DNA of 64,000 nucleotides from Karstenula rhodostoma CBS 690.94 (lineage: Eukaryota; Ascomycota; Dothideomycetes; Pleosporales; Didymosphaeriaceae), in the NCBI GenBank assembly GCA_010093485.1, contig MU001513.1, positions 715,650-779,649 on the forward strand, written 5' to 3'. The translations under genes were made by a program, and so were the position numbers. Numbering within the stretch: the stretch's first letter is position 1; each line of letters starts with the position of its first letter. The notes under the pieces are model-generated. The model searched no databases, was not told the origin of the DNA, and worked only from the letters and a program-made list of their open reading frames with translations. This document shows positions 1-12,300 of this stretch, piece by piece.

Positions 1-1
1 T

Positions 2-653
2 ACACTCAAGAAGTGTGGCCTTGACTACGTGGTGAATGAAGGACCCGAGCTCGGAGATCAACTCAACAACACCATTCGCATGTTACAAGATCAAATGGAG
101 GAGTTGTATTTGCAGGTGAAGCAGCTGCAACCCGACTTCTGGTCCAAGCTACCCACTGTGCACGAGAATCGGGAACCTCGCCACGACAATTCAGGTATGG
201 AGACCCAGCCGGTGCTACACTGTTACCGAGCTTTCGCCGCAACTCGTGGTAGTTTCGAGTTTGTGCAGTCTTTTACGACTGACCCGGCGTAGCTCCAACC
301 GGAGGAAGTGGCGGATGGCGCGAAACAATAAAGGTAAAATCCCGATATCAGTCTACTAATTCTCAACTCCGGTGCTCACAGCAGGTCAACAACCAAAAGA
401 CAGGCGAGGATACAGCACTTCAAGTGGCGACGCCTTGGCCCAATCAAATGAAAAGATCAAAGTACGACAGGTCGTCCATACCCTACCAGTGCGAAACTGC
501 ATTGTTTGTTTGGACCACAAAGAACGTTTGGTCGGACTATAGCGTGGGATCAAAGAAAGGCGGGTCGTTAAGCTCTTGTCGAACAACCCCAAGGTATTTA
601 GCGTATCGAAAGAAGTCCAATTACGCTATATTGTTAAGCTTCGACACAATTAG
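2..653 (+). pseudogene. 3' end of an unrecognised gene, apparently decayed
   Basis: The frame is open from the window edge to about 194 and reads as an amphipathic, probably coiled-coil segment (core LQDQMEELYLQVKQLQ). Splice-like signals follow: a GTATGG donor at 195 with an acceptor ending at 292, then a GTAAAA donor at 334 with a CTACTAAT branch site and a CACAG acceptor ending at 381. Downstream, the frame starting at 384 looks strongly coding (for example NCIVCLDHKERLVGL) but holds a TAG at 540-542, then runs to a TAG at 651-653. Its phase does not agree with the upstream splice model, so a frameshift is also needed. I see a gene end damaged by one stop and one indel. The alternative is an intact last exon in the frame ending at 717, whose translation looks less natural. 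No family is recognised, and most of the gene lies outside the window. Confidence 0.35.
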
Positions 654-2345
654 GGTTAAAGCAAGGTCTCCTAACCTTCTCGTTATACCTTGTGTAACAC
701 TGGCTATCTTTAGTTAGTATTGGTTAAGCGTGGGTATTTTATCGACCCCAATCTGGTGTTCCGCTTTTACCACCATGTGTGGCGTGATTGATGAGAGTGG
801 AAATTGGTGCATGGTCGGGAGGCTATCGTCCCGGAGCATGTAGTGGTGTGGGTGCGTTAAGGAGATGGGGTCAAGAACGCCATCATCTGTGCTCGGTAGA
901 GGTAGCATGATCGGACAGTGTCCTGCAGTTGCGACCAAAAGCACAATATGCATATCTTTGGTAGCTGATTTTCAAAATTCAACCAGCCCTTGAAATCGGC
1001 AAAGAAACCTGATATGCAATTCAAAACATAATAACCTTGTGTGGTCTACGAGTAGAGAGCCTTCGCAAAGAAGTCAGCTCTATCCTACTGGTACTGGGTC
1101 TTGGCTTGTAAGTTGTGAATAGTCGTTATTGAGCTGTTGAGATGATAGCCGTCTTGACCTTGAAGCAACTGGAGTGCAGTGCAGTATGGGCGGAATCTCC
1201 GGTGTGAGGGCGCCGGTGTAGGCAGAATCTCTGGTATAGAGCGCTAGTGTGAGGGCTGTTATACTAGAGCGCTCTATATTACGCCTATTACCCCTCTTTA
1301 AGAACCTGTAGACTGTACGCTTATTTAACTTGGTAGTTATATATACATAATTACTAGATACTGTTACAAGCGCTGAGGATAATTATTATTAAGATTGTAG
1401 ATATATATAGTGACATTTCATGATAGTGATGTCGAGCATTCAGCATGTTATTTGTTCGAACATCATGCATGATGTACCCTTAATATGTAGAGCCTTTTCG
1501 GTTACAATTTCATCTTACAAAAAACGAAGCATCGCCAAATAAATGATATCACTCGCCAATGCCTGCCCATGCCTCTTATAAGAACATAAAGGCCATTGCC
1601 AGTCAGATATAGAATAGTTCATCCGAGAGTAACTCAGACTACTATACAAGTTTATAATCTTAACCTAATACTGCATCGCCGGTGTTCACCTTCCTGTGAG
1701 AGCTAATTTCACTATGCAACTTCCGCTGGCGCCGAGGATCCAGTATCGGCATCGGCACCGGTACCGGCACCGGCATGTACTATTACCCCTCTTTGTGCGA
1801 TCTTCGGTATCAACTGGCTACAATCCGGTTTTCAAAGGTGCTACCTGGGTATCTCAATTTGGAATATTGCAGTATCCGACAGAAGCAGGTCCAGTTACGG
1901 CACTAGTCATTCCAACAGCCGCAGTTGGTGCACTATCCGCCAAAACTTACCGTGTCAAGGTACTTGGGTTAGTTGTCTGGCGAACGAATAGTCGTTTGAA
2001 TTACGCTCGCTTATCGAACGGAATAGTTCCGCCAGGGCCTTATCGAGCTACTGTATGGATACTGGCGGGGGAGCGACGGCGGAACACGTCATGTTCCTGG
2101 TCTACCAATGTACTACTGCATCGGCTAGAACACGCCCTCGGCAGAAATACTGCGCGGAGAAAGGTGCTGCAGATACGACGAGTCGCAGACCGAATACGTA
2201 AAGATAATACTGGAACTAGTTCGACAAAGTCCTATACAGACCACCCATCCGCACATTTTCGCAAGCAAACCCGCACTTACGAGAGGCACTAGACGAACAC
2301 CTCAAGGATTTGAACCTCATCCAAAGCACATTTTGGGAAACAAGC
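654..2345. other. Gene-poor interval before the nitrilase
   Basis: No supported gene. The stretch around 1300-1400 is AT-rich and may be an old repeat fragment. A 198-codon open frame (1696-2292, +) starts with a simple-sequence Arg-His run encoded by a CGGCAC-type repeat at about 1747-1777. It resembles no family I know, and I treat it as chance. The nitrilase promoter must lie in the last few hundred bases. Confidence 0.5.
1189..1252. repeat. Imperfect 32-bp tandem duplication
   Basis: Two adjacent 32-base units, 1189-1220 and 1221-1252, both beginning GGC(G/A)GAATCTC(C/T)GGT. Many of the differences are G/A or C/T transitions, with a small indel. Function unknown. Confidence 0.4.
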
Positions 2346-3401
2346 ATGTCTTCGCGAACACTGCGAGTAGCCGTCACTCAAGCCGAGCCAGAGTGGCTCG
2401 ACCTCCAAGGGACCGTTGATAAAACAATCCGCCTCATAGAAGACGCCGCCAGCAACGGCGCAAAACTGATTACCTTCCCTGAAGTCTGGATCCCCGGATA
2501 CCCCGGTTGGATATGGTATGTTGACCATTTCCTTGATGAGAGCGTCGCTGATTCCCAATCAAGGGCGCGTCTCGTCGACCCGGCGATGGGAGCCCGCTAC
2601 ATCCAAAACTCCATGTCCGCCACAGGCCCCGAAATGCAGGCGATCCAAAAGGCCGCACAGCAACACTCCATCGCCGTCGTCCTCGGTTTCTCCGAGCGCA
2701 CCTCCTCAAACAGCCTCTACATCTCCCAGACCATCATCTCGCCCGGCGGAGAAATCCTCCTCAAGCGCCGCAAAATCAAACCCACGCACATGGAACGCAC
2801 CGTCTACGGCGACGGCTCCGGCAGCGACCTGACCAACGTAGTGGACGTGGATTTCGGCGGCAGCGTCGGCAGCGTGAAAATCGGAACGCTGGCGTGCTGG
2901 GAGCACACACAGCCGCTGCTCAAGTACAACACGTACTCGCAGGAGGAAGTCGTCCACGTGGCCATGTGGCCGCCGCTCAATTCGTTCGGAGCCCAGCCCG
3001 CGCCTGAAAACCCCGCCCTCTTCAGCATGAGCCACGATGGCGCGTATGCGCTCTCGACTACGCACGCTATTGAAGGCGGCACTTTTGTCCTGTATACTAC
3101 TGCGGTGTGCACCGAGAAAGGCATCGATACGTTTGACTCCAAAGAAGGACTGATCTTCCGGGAGCCGGGCGGAGGGCACGCCGCGGTGATTGGACCTGAT
3201 GGGCGGCGCCTGACGAAGGATCTAGAGGGTGGCCCGACGAAGGAAGGGATTCTGTATGCTGATCTGGACCTGGATAAGGGGCTGGGTGTGAAGGGATTTA
3301 TGGATGTGGTGGGGCACTATTCTAGGCCTGATTTGCTGTGGCTGGGGGTGGACAGGCATGAGAAGAAGTGCGTGGTGGAGAGGCCGAGGGAGCAGCAGTA
3401 A
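2346..3401 (+). CDS. Nitrilase (carbon-nitrogen hydrolase superfamily)
   Basis: Intronless, 351 aa, matching the usual size of fungal nitrilases. The start at 2346 ([17 protein letters not shown]) is preferred over an in-frame codon 36 bases upstream because the conserved N-terminal strand begins there. The catalytic triad is visible: Glu46 in [12 protein letters not shown], Lys143 in [12 protein letters not shown], and Cys184 in LACWEH. Members hydrolyse nitriles to carboxylic acids and ammonia, and related fungal enzymes hydrate cyanide. The substrate here cannot be told from sequence. No signal peptide is seen, so a cytosolic enzyme is likely. It stands alone between gene-poor intervals, and GC content is high across the coding region. 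Nitrilase-superfamily membership is very secure; nitrilase rather than cyanide hydratase is less certain. Confidence 0.93.
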   Translation: MSSRTLRVAVTQAEPEWLDLQGTVDKTIRLIEDAASNGAKLITFPEVWIPGYPGWIWYVDHFLDESVADSQSRARLVDPAMGARYIQNSMSATGPEMQAIQKAAQQHSIAVVLGFSERTSSNSLYISQTIISPGGEILLKRRKIKPTHMERTVYGDGSGSDLTNVVDVDFGGSVGSVKIGTLACWEHTQPLLKYNTYSQEEVVHVAMWPPLNSFGAQPAPENPALFSMSHDGAYALSTTHAIEGGTFVLYTTAVCTEKGIDTFDSKEGLIFREPGGGHAAVIGPDGRRLTKDLEGGPTKEGILYADLDLDKGLGVKGFMDVVGHYSRPDLLWLGVDRHEKKCVVERPREQQ

Positions 3402-4933
3402 ATGGGCCATGGTTTGAAACGTACAATGGAGTTTGTACCGAGATTTGAGATTGGTTACAAGCTTTGTGCCACCTCATCTGCAGATTACCACCACCTCTGT
3501 TCCGAGAAATTCTTCATGGGATAGAATGCATGTGCTGAAGCTTGGTAGAGCTTCTCGGCTATGCTTCCTGAAATGTAGCGCTGATATGGGTACTCGATTA
3601 CTATCGGTGCCTGACATAAAAGTTCTTCCTCCATCTTCTCATGGACTTAAGACGTTTGGATTCCTTCTCTCATACTTCTCAGCCAACTATAAACCACGGA
3701 GAAGTAGCTATCATGTCAATTAGCACGGGAAGTTAATGTTTGAATCCTTTACTTTAGGCATAAAAGCAACATTTGAACCGATCCTGACGAATAGCGAGTT
3801 CTATGAAGTACATAAAATGGTTAGAAACAGGAAACATTCCGGAGAAAGGTGGCAGGGGAATTTTCATGAAGCACAACACCCACAAATCAGATCACGTGAG
3901 GTTATATTGTGGTAGCCCATGAACATGCTTCTCAACGTAAAGTGGATATCCAGGTTGTGTAGAACTCTCATGAAACACCATGCTGGGCTCCGCCAAAGTC
4001 GAGGCGGAGGTGTATGGATGCACATCACGTGCATGTACCGGTTCCATCACCATCGCCATGATGCGAGGCCATGATTTACTGAGTACGTTACCGAACTAAT
4101 GATACTTTGAAGAATATCCACAATGAGCACGATCCAAAGCGAAAGGGCATGATCTCAGATTCGAGGTCACGTTCGATCACGTGCTTTCATCACTCCCGGG
4201 GTCAAGCTTGGCGGTTGCTGTGAAAACATACCCCAGGGAAAATTAGGCTTTTGCCAGCTGACCTCCTATACCAGGAAATCAGTAGTCCAGGTCTCAAACA
4301 GAGCTCACTTGGCCCTCGATGATGAGTTCCGGTACTGCATTGATGTAGTGTGGGGGGACGCGCTCGCGAGGAGGAAGCGGATTAGAAGTTAGTAATAGTT
4401 TATTAAGAGAAAATTATATCAAGTGTACATATTTGGGGGTCGATCGCACGATAGTGCGTACCATCCGCACGACGTTCTTCAACCATGTCATGGAACTTGG
4501 ACACACAAGACAGTTCAAGATATAGGATACATTGAAGCAGCTACCTCCAGGCTTGAGAATCCCACATGCCAAGCGTCAAAACCGGCAGCCATAAAACACA
4601 GTACCATAGTTTACGCAGCTAAAAGCAAAGCACCTGCTTGTTTAAGAGACAGGCCAGCGTGAAGAGATAAGCAAGAAATCCACAAGAAACACACACAAAA
4701 TCTACACGAAATCCACAAGTAATGAGTCGACATAAAGCACGCTAGTACATGTTGATGAACGAACAAAGAAGCAGTGACAGAACTTTGGTACAAGCATGAT
4801 ATCCGGACAATGGAGTTGCCACTCCTAGGAACACTCCGATGAGATTTAAATGAGGTCAGCGGGCGTCCACGTTCTTGTTAGAAGCACTAAGGAGTCTTTC
4901 TTACACAGTTTGCGCCCGTTCTTTTTTATCTTC
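3402..4933. other. Intergenic, no supported gene
   Basis: No reading frame here looks coding. Three CACGTG E-box hexamers occur (3893-3898, 4026-4031, 4178-4183), with no obvious gene start nearby to pair them with. Confidence 0.5.
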
Positions 4934-6839
4934 TTAAGCGCGATCACATCCCTGACGGGGGATGTCCGATTGTTTATCTGTTTCTTTTTGGGGAACGCTG
5001 GATATATGTTCTGTTCCAATGGGTCGGTTGCGCTCAGACGGTGAGACGACGTACGAATCTATCAAAGGTGCGGAGGACCGCGGAATCCCGGACTTTGTGT
5101 CGCCAAGAGACATCTCTGGGTTGATGAATGGTTCCGCCTTAATTCTCTTAGGGGCATTCATGGAAACATTGCCTGTGAGCTCCTCGAATTTTCGTTTGCG
5201 ATGGAACATGGACGTCCCAGAAGAGCCAATAGAGGGGCTGGTATAGTCCCCCCTGAGCAAGCCGCCGGACTCACTTTTAGATCGATCTGTTTCGGGTGTA
5301 TGTCGAAGGACGCTTTCCGATCGTGGGACGTTCTCATGGTTGGACATTGAAGATGTATGGTCTGAAGGTTGATAATTTGTCGAATTGTCGCGATGATATG
5401 CATTAACCTTGACTTCTCCAGGTACAGACATGGGAACGTCTGCCTTTGTTACTGATCCGCATGGAGGGACTGATGAAAAGGTGGGTGGATTTGACATCGA
5501 CCGAGTTGTGTCCAGATTCGGACCAACAGCATCCCCTGGAGCTGCAAATTTTGATTGATCATGTACGTCCTTGCCGAGCCTGATCTCCGGGTGCGCTTTC
5601 GCCCTCAACGCTTCATGTTCGTTCATTTTTCGCGTGAATTCTTCGAACCAAACCGAGCATGATCCACTGTCCCAAGGGTAAAGATCTCCTTCTTCGAACC
5701 GGGTTTCTGGACCCGTTCCTTCGAGAGTGTTGTCTTGATTGGAAAAATGGTCATACTCTTCGTTATCGGGTAGGCTCCTCACCCAAGCGTTCACTTGGTC
5801 TTTTCGGATCTTGAAGTCGTCGAGCGCTGCGTGATTGATTTTTCCAATGAGCTCTTCCGGACGTTTTGTTTCCATCAATGGTATATTATCAGGCTTGATG
5901 CCCAGGTATCGGCATACTTCGTATGCATTCTTGTAGGAAGACCCTTGTTTTTCCACATCTTGATATAGCTCCTCTGCCTTTTTCTTGTAGTCGCGGTAGA
6001 ACGCGTCTTTCTGCTCGTCGGTCTCGTACTGATTGCCACACTCGATGCCTTTCGATTGAAGCCAATCCAAGAAACCCTGCTCACGATGCTTCAGGTGATG
6101 TTGATAACTCTCATATGACTCTCGAGCGCTTTGATGTCGCTTTACTAGAAGGTCTACAGCCAATTGCACGACCTCGCCAACGTCTTTTGGTTTCTGAAAC
6201 CATTAGTAATTTGTCATCCAAAGGTAGTACATGAGGACTTACATGACGCTGCATACGCTGGGATGCGGATGATTGGAGATCGTCCTTAGGTTGTTCAACA
6301 TCAAAGATCCCCGCCCTCTCCCAGACCTTAGTCATCAGCAGACCAGTGTCTCTCCAAAAATCCCTTACCTCTTCTTCCGCCTCGTCGTCTTCTTTCTGCA
6401 GTTTCTTGATCGCTTTGCTCATGTGCTTGATGCGCCGGGTGTGAGTCGCCTTTGACTTGTACAAAGAAATAAGCTGTGACGTGGTGTATTCGTTGATCTC
6501 AGTCTTGTCATGCCGCATGCTTCTCTTCAAGTGTCGGATCTTAACTTTGGCAACTTCAACCTTTGCACGAGCCTCATCTATGAGAAATAATTGCTCCCAT
6601 ATTGCGTTCTGATCATTCTTATACTCCTTTTCGAAGTCGTGATCGGTCCGTACGGCCCTATCCAGTAAGGTGAATAGTTCTTGAGACATGAGAAGGGCGG
6701 GGACCTCGGCTGTTCCGTCGTTCACGGCGACGAATCTAGCCGGCCCGGGACTGAAGGAATCGAAGGTTCGCAGGCCCTTGCACGACCAAGGGCGACACAC
6801 AGGTAGATCGTGCATGTTGACTCGTGGGGGAGCTGTCAA
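4934..6839 (-). CDS. Hypothetical coiled-coil protein, 618 aa
   Basis: Two exons, 6839-6243 and 6193-4934. They are joined across a 49-nt intron (donor GTAAGT at 6242, branch TTACTAAT, acceptor CAG ending at 6194) in phase 0, giving 618 aa. Residues about 50-190 are rich in charged heptad-like sequence (for example RIKHMSKAIKKLQKEDDEAE) and probably form long coiled coils. The C-terminal third is low-complexity Ser/Pro-rich with basic patches (HRKRKFEE, KRIKAE) that could be nuclear localisation signals. No catalytic motif or named domain is recognised. It is transcribed away from the gene at 7382, and the 542-bp gap between them carries three CACGTG motifs. An internal start at the Met of MHDLPVC is possible. 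Confidence 0.75.
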
Positions 6840-7381
6840 AGGCGGAGGTACAAAGTACTGAGAAACCTGGAAGACAAGAGATTCTTTCGGCGTGTGTAGA
6901 GGCGATCGGTTCGTAGAGTACCCAGTTTATGATTGAAGGAGATCGGGCAGTACATGTAAAGCGCAACCAGCAGAGACGTTACTGGAGTGCGTGGCAGTGG
7001 GGTTTAAAGCCATGCCAAGACTCAGCATCACGTGCCCGGTGCTAGCTAGAGGGTCCCTGCACGTGTATTGCTGACAAGGCAGGCGCGGGCTCTTGAAGTC
7101 CACTGCATTCGAATATTGACCTCAATTTGCACAACTTCTTTCCAGAAGCACGTGCGGGGTGTGCTGCTAAAAGGCAGGCACACAACACGCTGGCTCCCCT
7201 AGCACAACACTCTGGCTCTCCAGATAAGATTTCCCTTGCACTCAACTTTGAATCCCAGATCCTGAGTTCCTAGCCGTAGGCCCGATATCAAGGTACATTC
7301 TGGTACCTTTCTGCTTTCCGCTTGTCGCAAGTTTCCCACCAGGCAATATACAGAACAGGGAAATCTCGCTGAATTCCAGAG
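6840..7381. promoter_or_regulatory. Shared divergent promoter with three E-boxes
   Basis: 542 bp between two oppositely transcribed orphan genes. Three CACGTG hexamers lie at 7029-7034, 7060-7065 and 7149-7154. This is a common binding site of fungal bHLH factors. Co-regulation of the two genes is an inference from this arrangement. Confidence 0.4.
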
Positions 7382-9334
7382 ATGGTCCGAAGACGTAAGT
7401 TGCGCTCAATCATTCCGTTGAACTGACAGTAACAAATGCGGAAAGAGAAGAAAGTTCGTAATGAAATTGGAAATTCTGGATATGCACGGCCCCAGAGCCC
7501 TCCACCTCGTCACAACAGCAACGAGCAAGCGTACGACTCTTCTCACACGCTATACGAACCGAGCGATGCCCGTAAGCTCAGGGAGGTAGAACAAGAACGT
7601 AGTTAAGGCACAATCCCAACAGCCAGGGTTGCACCATCGAATCGATTCACCACCCAAAGTGGAATAGTGAAGAACGGACATGGAGATGTTGATATCAGAA
7701 GTGCTTTTGGAAAATTGCACACTGGATCCGAGAAAGTAGCGTCGATGAAAGAACAGGACAGTAAACGAAGGTATGTGACACCCCATATCTCTTTACCAGA
7801 ATGGCTTTCCCGAGATTGCACGAGGCGTATGTATAGGAGCGATGGAGCAGCTTACGGTAATCTTAGCACAACGCTACACGAAAAGCGACTTAACGAAGTC
7901 AGCCCATTGACACGTGCAAACGGCGCGCAGTTCCGGCCTGACACAACGAATATCGAGCAACCGCGTGGAGACGATGGAATGTCCCAAAGCCAAGGCGCAT
8001 GCCTCGAAGAATCTACAGAGAAACTGAAGGACACAGTTGGCCCGCATCAAAACAAGCGCATCCGTGAAGAGGATCAGGTTGAGGAAGCCTACCAAAAAGT
8101 TCTCAGCTATCATCGAGATCAGATGAAGCTTTACGAGGCCAAGCTCAAAGGACGCCGTGATCCATCCGACACTGGGGCTACACTCAACGCCAGACTGCGA
8201 ATGTTGAAGAACGCAGCTTCTATGTCCGAAGATAAATCAGGCCTGCTGGACAAGGTAGCTGCCATGTCCGAACAGGACAGTGTCATGTACTCCAGGTTGA
8301 TCGAGGGATATGCTTCGCATCGAAGATCGCAGTCGATGGGAAAGACTAGGCTTATTACAAACTTCAAGGATCACCGTGAGCTCAAGCGAGGGGCGGTTTT
8401 TTGGACTCCGATATGCCAGCGGGCGCTCAATCCTGAAGCCAAGCCAGACGCTCGACGCATTCCGAGCCCCCACGGTCTGATTGATGATACAAAGCGCATG
8501 GTCGTCGTAATAGCCGTTGATACCCATCATCTACGAGTATGTCCCGTCACAACTCGGAATGGCAACGGTGCCAAAGGCCTCCAGAAGACAGGCTCGTGGG
8601 CTTGCCTCCAAGGGCCTGATGTCGATGACACAGAAAACCCTGGTCCCCCTGTCTTCAAGGTGAAGTTAGAAGGTTACGGTCGCCGGTCTGGAAAGATCTC
8701 CCCGAGTTCTATGTTCAAGCCCGACCTTCCGATGGAGGTCCAACCGCCTATCAATTATACTTATGTTGGCCGTTTGGATACCGAGTCTCGTGGTAGATTA
8801 CCAATGCCTCCAGGTTTTGACACGGATGGAAACGTTTTGAACTCCGATGACTTTCATGTTGACGATCGCACTACGAGCATGAGTCAAGCTACCCGCACCC
8901 CTAGGCAGTGGGACATGCCAGCGGATTCAGAACCAGAGGGTTCTCGTGCCCTAAAGAGGCAGAAGACCAACCGCAACGGTGAGCGCTATGCAACATCTCT
9001 CACGACCACCACCGACACGCAAACATCTGCAGCTGCAACCACCAATAGTCCCCTACTCGGAGCGTTAGTCCCAGACAACAACCCTCAACCGTCCACTCCT
9101 CAGGACTCCGGTACGTTTGCGGTGACAGTAGATGATGAAGTGCAGATCCAGAACTCAACATCAGCACCAACACCGACTTCAGGACAATTGGACAGGTCGC
9201 AGAATACCCGGCGCAACACTGTCCAAGGCAAGTCACGTCCCCGGGATGGCATTCGTGACCGCCACTCTGTCCGAGGTGACTGGGATGAGCCGGGCCACAG
9301 CAGCATCAATAACGACCAACTCAACTATGATTAA
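7382..9334 (+). CDS. Protein with DUF6590-like domain, 616 aa
   Basis: Three exons, 7382-7394, 7446-7571 and 7623-9334, with two 51-nt introns. The first exon is only 13 nt, and the three joins restore one continuous 616-aa frame. The large frame alone has no good ATG start, which supports the upstream exons. Residues about 285-435 match the general pattern of the fungal DUF6590 domain as I know it: KRGAVFW, then KRMVVVIAVDTHHLRVCPVT, then a SPSSMFKPD...NYTYVGRL end. DUF6590 has no established function. The C-terminal 180 residues are low-complexity Thr/Ser/Gln-rich with a basic LKRQKTNRNGER patch. It diverges from the coiled-coil gene at 4934-6839. A profile search would settle the domain call, which I hold at moderate confidence. 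Confidence 0.72.
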
Positions 9335-9947
9335 GCCTAATGCTTTATGTCAGTTGCATAGCGCCACGCCAATTTCTCCTTGTACGAGATCACAGAAAGG
9401 ACAGTCCACCCCAAATGCGCTACGCACCTGAACCTGCCAAGAAGGTGTACAGCCCATCGAGAGAAACCCAGCTGACTATGAGTAGCGCCTTATCTTAACG
9501 GACTCTATCTGCTCGATACCGTCTACCGATTTGTTTCGCGCATTATTGATGCCCTTGTAGAGGTAACGTTTTGCCGGTTGTTTTTGTGATACCCATGTTG
9601 CGGGCACAGTCTTTCTCTTCTGCTTCTGGTATCGTGACGTTACGCATGAGACAACATGCATGTACTCTAATTTGCTTTGTAACTGTTTGCCTTTGCGAAC
9701 GATGAAAGACGCAAGCGTGTGAACAGATGCAGATGCAGATGCATACTTGCTTTGACCGGAGGGAAGAGTTGTCAGGTTTGTCTTACGAGATACTCAGGTT
9801 TCAGGCGTGTGGACATGAAATTTATATAAATCGATTTCGTCAAAGCCATGCTGCTGACAGATCCTTTGTCAACATTGTGCTGGGCACAAATAAGGCTAGG
9901 AGAAAGCGCATGGCAACACAGATCGCCCTGTCGGATCAAGCCACTAC
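9335..9947. other. Convergent 3' flanks
   Basis: 613 bp between the convergent 3' ends of the DUF6590-like gene and the P450. No gene or structured element is recognised. Confidence 0.5.
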
Positions 9948-11661
9948 TTATTTCATCTTGATCCTCAACCCACCCTTAGGTCCACTTGTAATCCCTCCCG
10001 CAATCTCGAGCGGCTTGTCCGGTTCCTCCAGCTCCATCTCGAAACGCCCGACGAGCGCCGCCAACAGACACGCGAACTCTGCCTTTGCGAAGTCCTTTCC
10101 GATGCAGCTCCTCGGCCCATGTAAGAACGTTGTGATCGCATAATTCGACTCCGCGCCTCCAGTATTTGCCTTGCCTGGTCCCATCCAGCGCTCGGGTTTG
10201 AACTCCTTCGCGTCGGATCCCCAGAGCTCGTCAGACGTGTTGATTGCCCAGGGGCAGATAATGATGGCAGTACCCGCGGGGATGAAGTGGCCTTGGATGG
10301 TAGTGTCGCGCTCGGCTTCGCGAAGAGTGAGGGCGACGGGCGGAAAGACGCGGGAGGTTTCGTTCAAAACGGCGTTAAGATAGGGCAGGTGGTCGATATC
10401 GGTGGAGGAGACCTGTGCGGTGGGGTCGTTGATGGCGGGTATATTCGTGCGAACTTCCTCGCGCAGGCGTTTCTGCTCAGCTGGATGCTTGCAGAGGAGG
10501 TAGACGGCCCATGTCAGCGAAGTTGCGGTTGTCTCGTGTCCTGCGGCCAGGAAAGTCATCAGTTGATTTACCATGTCCTCGTCTGTGAAGTCACCCGACT
10601 CGATAGCAACACTGAGGATATCGAAGTCTGTACGTTCCCCCTTCTCCAGTTTCGCGCGTTTTGAACGAACTAAGTCGGCGGAGACGCGCCTGATGGTTCG
10701 TATGGCTTCCTTGAACTCTTCGTTGCGTTTCACAGGAAGAGCTCGGAGCAGCCACTCAGGTAGGAACATTGATGCCACCTGCATCACCTTGGCGGCGGTA
10801 CTGGGCTTGAAGATGGTGCGGTAGGTTACATTGAGCTCGTTGGTCGGATCTGCGACTGCATTGAAGTCTTGCCCCATACCCGCTAATCCGATAATGTCAA
10901 GAGTTGCCCGAGAGGCCCAATCACGTATTTCCACGACTGAAGTCGGAACAGCCTTCAACTCGTGGGAGATGGCGTTTGTCATCTCGACCGACTTGTCCCA
11001 AAACACGGGATACAGGTCTTTGATGTGGCGGAACGCAAAAGCTGGCATGAGGGCTTTTCTTTGGCGCTGTATGCTGTTAGCATTTGGTCTGCACGCTACA
11101 CTATCCTGCTTACCTTGTGCTCGTCGCCCTCAGCGACAAGAACACCTACACCAAGTAGCTTTCCGATGCCCTTTCTCACGCGCTCGGGTTTGACAAACTC
11201 ATAGCTTCTCTGAACTAGTACCTCCGCCAAAGCCTTGGGAGAAGTTATCAGAATCCTCGGCTCGTTGAACAACCATCGGTAGTACAAGACGCCGTCATTC
11301 GGTACTGTATCGATCCAGTCTCTTTGAGGCTGACCACTGGGTTCTTTAAAAATACGTTTCCAGTTTCCTGCAATCAAGTTTGCACCCTGATTGTGTGAGC
11401 TTGACGAACCGTCGTGCGAGTAGGATTGATACATACTGGCGCTTGTGGCAAATGACGCAACGGGCTGAGGAGCAAAGGATACACAAGCGTCCCCCAGCAG
11501 AACCGCGCAAACAAACCGACCATCGCCAACTCGACCGCGTTCCATACCGCACCAGTACTCAAAGCGGCCCACGGCGCATATCGTTGGGTAAAAAATGTGA
11601 CTGCCGCCGCGGCCACGACGATGGCCCGCTTCGAAATCGCCATCACTGCGAGCTGTTCCAA
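9948..11661 (-). CDS. Cytochrome P450 monooxygenase, 538 aa
   Basis: Three exons, 11661-11437, 11386-11114 and 11066-9948, separated by 50-nt and 47-nt introns, all joined in phase 0. The N-terminus has hydrophobic segments (AIVVAAAAVTFF and a second around VELAMVGLFARF) and the proline-rich hinge SPLRHLPQAP, so it should sit in the ER membrane. P450 signatures are complete: I-helix AAGHETTATS, K-helix ExxR in NETSRVFPP, PERW, and the haem loop FLHGPRSCIGKDF with ligand Cys at about residue 487. These enzymes use O2 and electrons from NADPH-P450 reductase to hydroxylate small molecules. The substrate is unknown. The acceptor of intron 1 was chosen at 11387 rather than a nearer AG at 11368 because only the former keeps the frame. 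No biosynthetic partners lie beside it. Confidence 0.93.
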
Positions 11662-11808
11662 ATGTGATGGGAAGTAAGAGCTGAGCTGAGCTGCTGGACC
11701 TACGAGGAAGGAACCAATGTAGGTGGCATGACGAGGTGCGATTGATATAAGGTTATAGTGCCATACGTAAAGCGTTTCGTCGCATTGGCGCCATCGATAC
11801 GACGCGCA

Positions 11809-12300
11809 TCATCGATTTCGGGCTAGCGCGGATCGGCCAGCGGTGGAAAGAATTGTGCCGATCGGCCACAAATCACGCACTACACTGGGGCGAATCGCAA
11901 AGCTGACCCGTTTTGGAAGTGTTTGAAGGATAAGTGGTGTAGCACCTCGGGTGCGTGCTGCGATGGACTCAAACATACTGATTCGCTTCAATACGATTTT
12001 ATACCGGAAAGGAGAGGCATCTCGATTTGTTACGCAAGCTCCGAGTACGGCTCGGCTGGCCCTCCTGCGAACTGCATGTGCTTTCTTTCCCATGGAATGA
12101 TGCTCTCCGCCCGGTCTCTTTCTCACTGTCGCTAACAGCATGTCCGAGGGTGACTCGAAAGCCGTATCGTCAGGTGGGGTTGAGACGAATAGATGGCATC
12201 CAATGCAGTCCATGTCGACATGGTGGTGGTGGTCAAGGTCGTCGAGTGACTCGGCCGGTGGGGTAATGGACGGCGTCGGTTCCGGACACGTTACCATCAA
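11809..12300 (-). CDS. Possible small hypothetical protein, 163 aa
   Basis: Single open frame starting MMVTCPEPTPSITPPAE, followed by an acidic and His-rich stretch (LDDLDHHHHVDMDCIGCHLF) and a basic C-terminal half. The first 90 residues look more protein-like than the rest, so an intron or chance extension is possible. No family is recognised. It lies upstream of the P450 on the same strand, about 150 bp away. Composition alone supports it. Confidence 0.22.
   Translation of the reverse strand: MMVTCPEPTPSITPPAESLDDLDHHHHVDMDCIGCHLFVSTPPDDTAFESPSDMLLATVRKRPGGEHHSMGKKAHAVRRRASRAVLGACVTNRDASPFRYKIVLKRISMFESIAARTRGATPLILQTLPKRVSFAIRPSVVRDLWPIGTILSTAGRSALARNR

Noticed and set aside
1696..2292. 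198-codon plus-strand open frame upstream of the nitrilase
   Set aside because: It begins in simple-sequence Arg-His repeats, has no recognisable domain, and ends just before the nitrilase leader. Not supported as a gene.
9735..9742. GCAGAT/ATGCAG repeat near the P450 3' end
   Set aside because: A short chance hexamer repeat with no sign of function.
11368..11370. Alternative acceptor for intron 1 of the first P450
   Set aside because: It is a good CAG but breaks the reading frame. The acceptor at 11387-11389 keeps the frame and gives the expected P450 sequence.
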